From positions 1 through 7,868 of the forward strand of contig CALKDV010000333.1 in the NCBI GenBank assembly GCA_938084085.1: a stretch of 7,868 bases of DNA, written 5' to 3'. Under the pieces are notes generated by a model that made no database searches, was not told where the DNA came from, and saw only the letters and a program-made list of their open reading frames with translations. Shown in pieces: positions 1-5,020 of the stretch; within the stretch, counting starts at the first letter, position 1, and each line of letters opens with the position of its first letter. This DNA is from an uncultured Nannocystaceae bacterium. Lineage in GTDB: Bacteria; Myxococcota_A; Polyangia; Nannocystales; Nannocystaceae. The position numbers and the translations under genes were made by a program.

Positions 1-1005
1 ACCATGCAGGATCATTCGGCTCATTCCGCGTTGCAGCGCTTCGAGCAACGGGGGGGCAGGGGGGCCATCGGGGGAGCGCTCCGCCGGGCTGGGCGCTCTT
101 AGATCATGGACTGGCGGCGCGGGATCGGAGGGGCGCGAAGACTCCCATCGGGCGAGCGCGGCATCGTAGCGCTGGTTGAGTTGTGCGACTTGAGCGCCGA
201 GCACTTCGAGCGCCGGGATGTCGTGATCCCGTTCGTAGAGGACGGGGCGGGGACCGATTCGCTCGATCACCCACGCCATGAGGTCCGCGACCTTTTCAGA
301 GACGTCGGTCCCATGGGTGTCGATGACGAGACCGTCAAACCCGTCGATCCGCTCGCCGCCAGCGACGTGCATGTGAACGACCCGATCGAGGGGCAGCGAC
401 GACAGGTAGGCCAGGGGATCAAAGTTGTGATTGCGCGCGTTGACCCAGACGTTATTCACGTCGAGGAGCAGGTTGCAGTCTGCGCGATCGACCACCTCTG
501 CGATCATCTCCTCCTCTGGGATGGTCGACCCCGGGAGCATGTAGTACGAGATGTTCTCGAGCGCGAGGGGCATCCCCAGAGCATCTTGAACTCGGTGGAT
601 TCGATCGACCACGTGGGTGATGGTCGCCTCACACGCAGCCAGGGGGAGGAGGTCGTGGAGGATGTGTCCGTCCGTTCCATTCCAGCAAAGGTGATCGGAG
701 TGAGTCGTCACGCCCATCCGCTCCAGAAATGGGCGAAGCGTCGCGAGGTAGGCGCCGTCGAGGGGAGCGGCGGACCCAATATTCAACATGAGCCCATGGG
801 TCAGCACGGGATGTTCTTTGGCGACCTCGCGAAGCGCCTCGGGATAGAATCCTCCTCGACGCATGTAGTTCTCCGGCGACACCTCAAAGAATCGAATGGA
901 GGGGGGCACCTGTCCCGCGAGGACCTCGTCGAGGAACGCCCACCGGAGTCCCAAACCGACCCCGTGCGGGCCCTCGGTGTCCGTCCTCGTTTCAACCGCG
1001 CTCAC
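1..1005 (-). CDS. DUF692-family multinuclear iron enzyme (MbnB/BufB/HvfB-like) with C-terminal extension, partial
   Basis: The reading frame stays open from a GTG at 1005 to the left edge (335 codons), so the C-terminus is missing. Residues 16-275 form a DUF692 TIM-barrel domain. Visible family motifs are VGLGLR (16-21), FEVSPENYM (40-48), THGLMLNIG (69-77), THSDHLCW (101-108), LENIS (149-153), LLLDVNNVWVNARNH (179-193), HMHVAGG (211-217), IDTHG (228-232) and LYERD (256-260). These carry the His, Asp and Glu residues that bind two or three irons. Characterised members (MbnB, TglH, BufB/ChrH, HvfB), usually with a DUF2063-type partner, oxidise peptide Cys residues to oxazolone/thioamide or related groups. 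A Pro/Ala/Ser-rich linker (about 289-320) leads into LLEALQRGM (320-328), where most DUF692 proteins would already end; this may begin a fused partner domain. An in-frame stop at 1047-1045 precedes the start, and 1005 is the only in-frame start codon before the domain. It is divergent from the Cys-containing peptide gene at 1296, its likely substrate. The domain call is firm; the substrate is inferred. Confidence 0.9.
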   Translation of the reverse strand, partial: MSAVETRTDTEGPHGVGLGLRWAFLDEVLAGQVPPSIRFFEVSPENYMRRGGFYPEALREVAKEHPVLTHGLMLNIGSAAPLDGAYLATLRPFLERMGVTTHSDHLCWNGTDGHILHDLLPLAACEATITHVVDRIHRVQDALGMPLALENISYYMLPGSTIPEEEMIAEVVDRADCNLLLDVNNVWVNARNHNFDPLAYLSSLPLDRVVHMHVAGGERIDGFDGLVIDTHGTDVSEKVADLMAWVIERIGPRPVLYERDHDIPALEVLGAQVAQLNQRYDAALARWESSRPSDPAPPVHDLRAPSPAERSPDGPPAPPLLEALQRGMSRMILHG

Positions 1006-1033
1006 CCTACAAACATCGCACGATACGCACCTG

Positions 1034-1061
1034 ACATTACAGTGTTAACGGGGATGGTCGA
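1034..1061 (-). promoter_or_regulatory. possible sigma-70 type promoter of the DUF692 gene
   Basis: Read on the minus strand, TCGACC (1061-1056) is followed after 16 bases by TAATGT (1039-1034), which has a TG extension just upstream. The expected transcription start is near 1027, giving a leader of about 20 bases before the GTG at 1005. The -35 match is poor and no experimental pattern for this organism is known to me, so this is a weak guess. Confidence 0.2.
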
Positions 1062-1106
1062 TGACCTATCGGGTGAGGATCACGAGACCGCAGCGTGTTC
1101 AAAGGG

Positions 1107-1125
1107 GGGCGCGAACCTCGCGCCC
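1107..1125. repeat. perfect 8-bp inverted repeat (hairpin) in the divergent intergenic region
   Basis: GGGCGCGA (1107-1114) and TCGCGCCC (1118-1125) are exact reverse complements separated by ACC. The element lies about 170 bases upstream of the peptide ATG and about 100 bases upstream of the DUF692 start. No T-run follows, so it does not look like a classical terminator. It could be an operator half, an RNA hairpin in a leader, or chance in GC-rich DNA. Confidence 0.4.
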
Positions 1126-1149
1126 GTGTCCCGGTGCAGCCCGACGATG

Positions 1150-1170
1150 CGTGGGACGTAACGTTCCACG
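1150..1170. promoter_or_regulatory. 21-base palindrome, candidate operator between the DUF692 gene and the peptide gene
   Basis: The arms CGTGGGACGT (1150-1159) and ACGTTCCACG (1161-1170) pair at 9 of 10 positions around a central A. The single mismatch is 1155/1165. This size and symmetry suit a dimeric repressor or activator. The site sits near the middle of the 290-base divergent gap, where it could serve both promoters. In related DUF692 systems metal-responsive control is common, but no regulator gene is visible here that can be tied to the site. Confidence 0.45.
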
Positions 1171-1276
1171 CCCGGGAGTCGTTGCAGTGGAGCGAGACTC
1201 GACACGAAGTTCTCAGGCAGGAAACGGGGTCGGCCCGTGGTGATTTTGTTGGACCCGACGCGGGGATATCGACACA

Positions 1277-1284
1277 AGAGAGGA
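1277..1284 (+). promoter_or_regulatory. ribosome binding site of the Cys-containing peptide gene
   Basis: AGAGAGGA lies 11 bases before the ATG at 1296; a second purine run, AAAGGA, ends just 1 base before it. This supports 1296 as the start rather than upstream in-frame codons, whose translation would precede the clear signal peptide. Confidence 0.5.
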
Positions 1285-1295
1285 AACCAAAGGAC

Positions 1296-1607
1296 ATGAA
1301 CGCAAAGACAATTTTCGCAACGCTGGCACTCATGGGGAGCGGCACGCTGGCCGCAGGGTGTGCGAGCGGTGGGGGAGACTCCTCCGAGGTACCCAAGGCT
1401 CGCACGGCGCGCGGCGGGCAAGGAAGCTGCAGCGGCTCGGCGAAGGCAGAGGCGAGCTGCAGCAAAGGCAAGGGGAGCGCCGCCGTGACAACGGCCTCCA
1501 ACGACGCCGCCAACTCCGACAACGCGGCGAATGACGAGGCGAAGTCTCCGACTCCTGCGGAGGAGGAAGAGGTGGAGATGCTCTGTGGCGAGAAGCGCTG
1601 CGCCTAG
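1296..1607 (+). CDS. small exported Cys-containing peptide, candidate precursor of the DUF692 enzyme (HvfA/bufferin-like)
   Basis: The product has 103 residues. The start at ATG 1296 gives an immediate signal peptide: MNAK, then the hydrophobic run TIFATLALMGSGTLAA. A lipobox-like AAGC follows, with Cys22 as possible lipidated residue; -3 is Ala, so ordinary signal peptidase I cleavage is also possible. The mature part is low-complexity, rich in Ala, Ser, Gly, Lys, Asn and Glu. It has only four further Cys: Cys45 in GSCSG, Cys55 in ASCSKG, and Cys97 and Cys102 in the C-terminal LCGEKRCA. An acidic stretch (89-94) precedes the last motif. Spaced SCS and CGE-x-K/R-C motifs after a signal peptide resemble HvfA-type oxazolone/thioamide RiPP metallophores, whose repeats are of the EGKCG kind. 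Their modifying enzymes are DUF692 proteins like the one encoded divergently here. The substrate role is inferred from motif and neighbourhood. It could instead be an unmodified Cys-rich lipoprotein. Confidence 0.7.
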   Translation: MNAKTIFATLALMGSGTLAAGCASGGGDSSEVPKARTARGGQGSCSGSAKAEASCSKGKGSAAVTTASNDAANSDNAANDEAKSPTPAEEEEVEMLCGEKRCA

Positions 1608-1643
1608 CAGCGATAGGGAGGTCGGACTCACGCCGAGATGGGG

Positions 1644-1663
1644 GTCGACCGCTGATGGTCGAC
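1644..1663. terminator. weak hairpin between convergent genes
   Basis: Two copies of the self-complementary GTCGAC (1644-1649 and 1658-1663) can pair across an 8-base loop. The site lies in the 90-base gap between the convergent peptide and receiver genes, where a bidirectional terminator would be expected. There is no T-tract on either side and the stem is short. Confidence 0.2.
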
Positions 1664-1697
1664 GCTCATCCGTGGGGTAGACGCGCTCGTTGGGGGT

Positions 1698-2108
1698 TCA
1701 CGGCTCCGCCGGCGAAGCGGCGTCGAGGATCCGCTCGATCGCCTGGAGGAGACGCTCCGGGTCGTGGGGCTTCAAGATCCATCCCGTGGCACCTTTGCTC
1801 ATCGCCTTGTCCAGGTTGGCGGGAGCTTTGTCCGTGGTCAGCACCACGATAGGGAGGTCCTCAAGCCCGTTAATGTCGCGGATATGCTCCACCAATTCTT
1901 GGCCGTCCATGCGTGGCATATGGAGGTCTACGATCGCGAGTTGGGTGTCGGGGTGTTCACGAAGCCGAAGCTTGGCCTCGAGCCCGTCGTGAGCGGTCAC
2001 GACGTCATAACCGCCTCCGCGAAGATTGGCGGTGAGCTGCTCGACAACCGTGGCCGCATCATCGACTACCAGGATCTTGATAGGCTGCTCTCCCGTGGAC
2101 CTGCACAT
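1698..2108 (-). CDS. stand-alone CheY-like response regulator receiver protein
   Basis: This is a single receiver domain with no output domain. Taken from the ATG at 2108 it has 136 residues, within the usual range for one REC domain. The acidic pair Asp16-Asp17 is in IKILVVDD, the phospho-acceptor Asp61 is in AIVDLHMPRMDG, the switch Thr91 is in VVLTTDK, and Lys113 is in ILKPHD. All residues for phosphorylation are present. Such proteins act in the cytoplasm as phosphorylation-dependent partners in chemotaxis, motility or phosphorelay pathways. An in-frame TTG at 2150 and a GTG at 2129 would add a poorly conserved tail, and no start has a strong ribosome binding site; 2108 is chosen because it places the first beta strand at the usual distance. 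No histidine kinase is adjacent, so the partner is unknown. The gene is convergent with the peptide gene and divergent from the barrel gene. Confidence 0.9.
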   Translation of the reverse strand: MCRSTGEQPIKILVVDDAATVVEQLTANLRGGGYDVVTAHDGLEAKLRLREHPDTQLAIVDLHMPRMDGQELVEHIRDINGLEDLPIVVLTTDKAPANLDKAMSKGATGWILKPHDPERLLQAIERILDAASPAEP

Positions 2109-2177
2109 GCCCAGACACCATCGACCCACGGGCGCGACGACTGAAGGCAAAAATGTGGTCCGCTGTATGCATCACCA

Positions 2178-2204
2178 AGGTCGGGGCCGCGGGCCGGCCG
2201 ACCT
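2178..2204. repeat. 7-bp inverted repeat in the receiver/barrel divergent region
   Basis: AGGTCGG (2178-2184) and CCGACCT (2198-2204) are exact reverse complements separated by 13 GC-only bases. The pair sits in the roughly 210-base gap between the divergent receiver and outer-membrane protein genes. It could be a regulator site or a leader hairpin. The rest of this gap shows no RNA gene or clear promoter that I can support. Confidence 0.25.
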
Positions 2205-2319
2205 CGGCGATGTACGAGGAGGCCCTTGTGGATTGGCGCACCGAGTCCTCAAATGCGGCTGGCCCATCGCTTGATGAATGCCGCTGCGGAGCCCGCCAAT
2301 GTGGGATATCGTGCCGCGC

Positions 2320-2913
2320 ATGATTCGCTTCCCCAAGCTCCAGGTTTCCCTCGCCGCCCTAGCGCTCAGCAGCGCCGTCGCGCTGGCGCCCTCCTCTGCG
2401 ACCGCTGCGCCGAGCCCCTCCGCGGCGAAGGCGAAGGGGAGCGGAGGGAACTTTGGGATCGGCCTGACGTTGATCGACCCCATCGGGGCGACGGGGAAGT
2501 ACTTTTTCGACTCCAACAACGCCATACAGTTTCATCTTGGGTACGGCGGTGTGTTGCCGAAGGGGGGCGCGGGCCATGGGTTTCGCCTCGGGGGCGACTG
2601 GACCTATCACATCGCGACCATCGCCAGCGTTGATAATGTCTTTGACTTTATCCCGTACGTTGGGGTTGGGGTCTTCGGCCTGGTCGGTCGATGTTGGAAC
2701 GGAAGGCGCTGGAATACCGGGGACAGGGGAGGCACGTGCGGAGGTATCCTCTTTCGGACGCCGGTGGTTGGGTTTACGTTCCACTGGAAGCCCCTCCCGT
2801 TCGACACGTTTATTGAGGGTTCGTGGTCGCCGGGGATAGGCTTCTCGCCCGGAGGCGCGTTTGCGGCGCTCTCGAGTGGCGACTTCGCGCTCGGCTTTCG
2901 GTATTATTTTTGA
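2320..2913 (+). CDS. small outer-membrane beta-barrel-like protein, DUF3996-like pattern
   Basis: The product has 197 residues from ATG 2320. A Sec signal peptide is clear: MIRFPK, hydrophobic VSLAALALSSAVALA, then ATA-A near residue 29. The mature chain alternates Gly-rich and aromatic stretches typical of beta strands: GIGLTLIDPIGATGKYFF, AIQFHLGYG, WTYHIA, FIPYVGVGVFG, VGFTFHW. It ends in FALGFRYYF, a C-terminal aromatic signature recognised by the BAM machinery. The order of motifs (Gly-x-x-Asp-Pro-x-Gly-x-x-Gly-Lys, Asp-Trp-x-x-His, Tyr-x-Gly-x-Gly, Glu near the end, GFRYYF) resembles the DUF3996 group of putative surface proteins. A loop near residues 125-145 has two Cys, likely a disulfide. 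An alternative ATG at 2299 has GGAG 7 bases upstream and would add seven residues, including an Asp, before the signal peptide. Function unknown; a small barrel or surface antigen is my best inference. Confidence 0.8.
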   Translation: MIRFPKLQVSLAALALSSAVALAPSSATAAPSPSAAKAKGSGGNFGIGLTLIDPIGATGKYFFDSNNAIQFHLGYGGVLPKGGAGHGFRLGGDWTYHIATIASVDNVFDFIPYVGVGVFGLVGRCWNGRRWNTGDRGGTCGGILFRTPVVGFTFHWKPLPFDTFIEGSWSPGIGFSPGGAFAALSSGDFALGFRYYF

Positions 2914-2939
2914 GCCGAGGGGGGCAGATCACGTAGCAT
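2910..2939 (+). promoter_or_regulatory. candidate promoter of the GIY-YIG gene, leaderless
   Basis: TTGAGC (2910-2915) overlaps the stop of the upstream gene and is followed after 18 bases by TAGCAT (2934-2939). The hexamer ends 6 bases before the GTG at 2946, so transcription would begin at or next to the start codon. No Shine-Dalgarno sequence lies at normal spacing. The same arrangement precedes the gene at 5021. Confidence 0.35.
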
Positions 2940-2945
2940 CGCGCC

Positions 2946-3260
2946 GTGGATGTTGAGCCGCAGTGGTTTGTCTACGTGCTGCTCTCGAGCGGCGGGTCGC
3001 GGGAGCGAGCGCGGCGCTCCTACGTCGGCATCTCCCTGGATCCAGCGCGCCGATTGCTGCAGCATAACGGCGAGCTTCCCGGCGGCGCGAAGTCCACGCG
3101 AGGTGGGCGCCCGTGGCGGATAGGTCGCGTGCTTGGGCCTTACAGCGGTCGTGGTCAAGCGCAGCAACTTGAGGCGTCCTTGAAGAAGTTGTCCGGGGAG
3201 GGACGTCGGCTGGCCTGGGAGCCGCCGTCCGATCTTGAAGACGAATCGCCCGCGGGTTGA
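2946..3260 (+). CDS. GIY-YIG endonuclease-domain protein
   Basis: This 104-residue single-domain protein starts at GTG 2946. The GIY-YIG core is easy to follow. FVYVL (8-12) is the first strand, the equivalent of GIY. SYVGIS (25-30) is the YIG strand. Arg35 in DPARRLLQHN is the expected catalytic Arg, with His40-Asn41 next to it. Glu76 in QLEASLKK is in the place of the metal-binding Glu. The small length and RPW motif (55-57) resemble the UPF0213/YhbQ and SLX1-like small GIY-YIG proteins. These are stand-alone nucleases or DNA-repair-linked proteins, often of unproven role. An extra basic insertion (SGGSRERARR, 15-24) separates the two core strands. It follows the barrel gene by 32 bases but seems to have its own promoter-like hexamer. 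The family is sure; the cellular job is not. Confidence 0.88.
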   Translation: MDVEPQWFVYVLLSSGGSRERARRSYVGISLDPARRLLQHNGELPGGAKSTRGGRPWRIGRVLGPYSGRGQAQQLEASLKKLSGEGRRLAWEPPSDLEDESPAG

Positions 3261-3280
3261 GGGCGACGCTGGCGTCCCCC
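3261..3280 (+). terminator. possible GC hairpin terminator after the GIY-YIG gene
   Basis: GGGCGACGC (3261-3269) and GCGTCCCCC (3272-3280) pair at 8 of 9 positions and begin right after the TGA stop. The 2-base spacer implies that the innermost pair opens. No T-run follows, so termination efficiency is uncertain. Confidence 0.3.
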
Positions 3281-3342
3281 ATGGGGCGCGGAGACGTGGA
3301 CGCTGCGCGGGCTCCGAGCGGCACACTGTGTGATTTTTGCGT

Positions 3343-4959
3343 ATGGTGTGGGCAGTGTTCAAGCAGTCGACCACAAAACGGGACGCCACGACCGCCGCCG
3401 GACCCTCGCTTCAGCGCGCCTCCGTTCGCGCTGGAGTTGCGTCGTGCAGCCATTGGAGGTTCGGTCGAGCGCTCGTGACGGGAGTTTTGGCCGGGGCGTG
3501 CATGGTCAGCGCGTCTTGCGGCACGCAAGACGCGGGAGATTCTGGCTGTTGCGAGGACCTGTCCCCGTGGGGAGAGGTGCGCGTGACATCGAACCCGCGA
3601 AATACATTGAGCGCGATGGTGGAGGCGACTACATCGAGCCAAGTTCAAGTGGCCGTAGAGTTCACCGACTCCATGGGCCTCGTGCGACGCACCGACTGGA
3701 CCAAGCCGGGCGTGACGCACGAACTGGTGGTTGTCGGAATGCGCGCCGTGCAGAGTTACGAGCTCGAATTGATCGCGCGAGCATCTCTCGAGGGGGAAGA
3801 TGTCGAGGTGGGGCGTACGTCAAAAATCTTTAAGACGGGGGCGCTCCCCCCAGACACCCGGATCCCGGTGAGCGCGGACGTGGCGAACGGGGCCTTCCGC
3901 GACGCCTATACGCTGGTGGGGCCGGGGCGTCGGCCGAGTCTTGAGCCGGGCGAGGATACGATCGAGCCACTGGTCTACGCGTTGGATGGGGATGGCGAGG
4001 TGGTCTGGTATTACGCGGACGCGACGGTCCCGAACTACTTCATCGAGCGTGACGTCAAGCAGCGCGCTGACGGTACGCTCATGGTCAACGTGCCCAATGG
4101 TCTCCGTGTCATCGACATCGCGGGGAGGGAGATCTTGACCCTGCTGTCGCCGGACCCGGACTTGATCATCCATCATGATAATATTTTGTTGCCCTCCGGG
4201 GGCTACTTGTCGATGACGCGAGAGGACCGTCTGGTGCAGGCGCCTTCTCACGGGGGGGAGGTGCTGCTGTCGGGGGACGGGCTGCTCGAGTGGGACGCCG
4301 CAGGGAATGTTGTGTGGCAGTGGTCGACCTTTGACCACTTGGACGTGGATCGCTTCCCCGGCCAGCTCTCCACCACGGCTTCCGTATTTGGGGCCGGGGC
4401 GCTCGACTGGACCCACGGCAACGGCCTCGCATATCGGGAAGAGACCGATTCTTACCTGGTGTCGCTTCGCCATCAAAACTGGGTGCTCGACGTCGCGCGG
4501 GAGACCGGAGAGGTGCGGTGGATCTTGGGCGACGGAGGAGACTTTACGCTCGGCGATGGTGGCGATGGTGCGCCGGCGGAGTGGTTTTACTCGCAACACG
4601 CCCCGAGCATGGAGGCGGATGGGACGATGCTCTTGTATGACAACGGGAATGAGCGGCCCGACGCGCCTGACTCCTACTCCCGGGCGGTGCGGTTTCACTT
4701 GGACGAAGAGTCTATGGTCGCGACCCAAGTGTGGTCCTATCCAGTCGAGCATTACACGATCTTTCTAGGCGACGCGATGACCCTCAAAGACGGAGGCGCG
4801 CTGGTGTGCGCGGGGGGAGTGCTCGGTTCTGAGCCACCCGCAGACGTGGTTGAAGTGTCTGCAGATCCGCTCGCGAAGGCGCGATGGCGGGTCTCATACG
4901 GCGCCGAGTCCGTGGTCTATCGTGCCAAGCGGATCGCGTCATTTTATCCGCAGCCGTGA
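3343..4959 (+). CDS. arylsulfate sulfotransferase (ASST family), exported, probable lipoprotein
   Basis: The product has 538 residues from ATG 3343. ASST enzymes move sulfate from a phenolic sulfate ester to another phenol, without PAPS, through a sulfo-histidine intermediate in the periplasm or at the cell surface. Residues 59-168 form an N-terminal beta-sandwich-like part. The rest is the ASST beta-propeller, with repeated strands such as GEVVWYY, GNVVWQW and GEVRWILG. Positions matching the E. coli enzyme are present: His277/His278 in IIHHDNILLP (H252), His358 in DWTHGN (H356), Arg376 in SLRHQ (R374) and the nucleophile His419 in SQHAPS (H436). YDNGN follows as expected. The export signal is atypical: about 44 hydrophilic residues precede RFGRALVTGVLAGACMVSASCG, with Cys59 (or Cys53) as possible lipid site. 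No in-frame start lies nearer except GTG 3475, which would leave no basic n-region. No dsbL/dsbI partner genes are adjacent. Catalytic competence is likely; the acceptor is unknown. Confidence 0.9.
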   Translation: MVWAVFKQSTTKRDATTAAGPSLQRASVRAGVASCSHWRFGRALVTGVLAGACMVSASCGTQDAGDSGCCEDLSPWGEVRVTSNPRNTLSAMVEATTSSQVQVAVEFTDSMGLVRRTDWTKPGVTHELVVVGMRAVQSYELELIARASLEGEDVEVGRTSKIFKTGALPPDTRIPVSADVANGAFRDAYTLVGPGRRPSLEPGEDTIEPLVYALDGDGEVVWYYADATVPNYFIERDVKQRADGTLMVNVPNGLRVIDIAGREILTLLSPDPDLIIHHDNILLPSGGYLSMTREDRLVQAPSHGGEVLLSGDGLLEWDAAGNVVWQWSTFDHLDVDRFPGQLSTTASVFGAGALDWTHGNGLAYREETDSYLVSLRHQNWVLDVARETGEVRWILGDGGDFTLGDGGDGAPAEWFYSQHAPSMEADGTMLLYDNGNERPDAPDSYSRAVRFHLDEESMVATQVWSYPVEHYTIFLGDAMTLKDGGALVCAGGVLGSEPPADVVEVSADPLAKARWRVSYGAESVVYRAKRIASFYPQP

Positions 4960-5007
4960 GTGATGTCGCCTCGCCGCAGGCACGCTAGAGATCTGTCGCG
5001 CCCCGTT

Positions 5008-5020
5008 GTAGCCTCGCCAC
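5008..5020 (+). promoter_or_regulatory. leaderless -10-like element before the GH1 gene
   Basis: GTAGCCTCGCCAC stands directly before the GTG at 5021. Its hexamer TAGCCT (5009-5014) ends 6 bases before the start codon. It matches GTAGCATCGCGCC before the GTG at 2946 in 10 of 13 positions with identical spacing. I see no convincing -35 hexamer and no Shine-Dalgarno sequence. Confidence 0.35.

Noticed and set aside
106..1161. Plus-strand open frame of 351 codons
   Set aside because: It lies antisense to the DUF692 gene, whose frame shows unmistakable family motifs; the plus product has no recognisable motif and arises from GC-rich codon bias.
1246..1270. TTGTTG and GATATC as a promoter for the peptide gene
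   Set aside because: The spacing is only 13 bases, too short for a sigma-70 type promoter.
1037..1631. Overlapping minus-strand frames of 161 and 183 codons
   Set aside because: They are antisense to the peptide gene, Leu/Arg/Pro-rich and without motifs; the plus-strand gene has a ribosome binding site and a signal peptide.
2929..3720. Minus-strand frame of 263 codons
   Set aside because: Its Arg/Ala/His-rich product has no domain, and it runs antisense across the GIY-YIG gene and the 5' part of the sulfotransferase gene.
3820..4752. Minus-strand frame of 310 codons
   Set aside because: It is antisense to the arylsulfotransferase propeller and its composition mirrors that gene; no motif is present.
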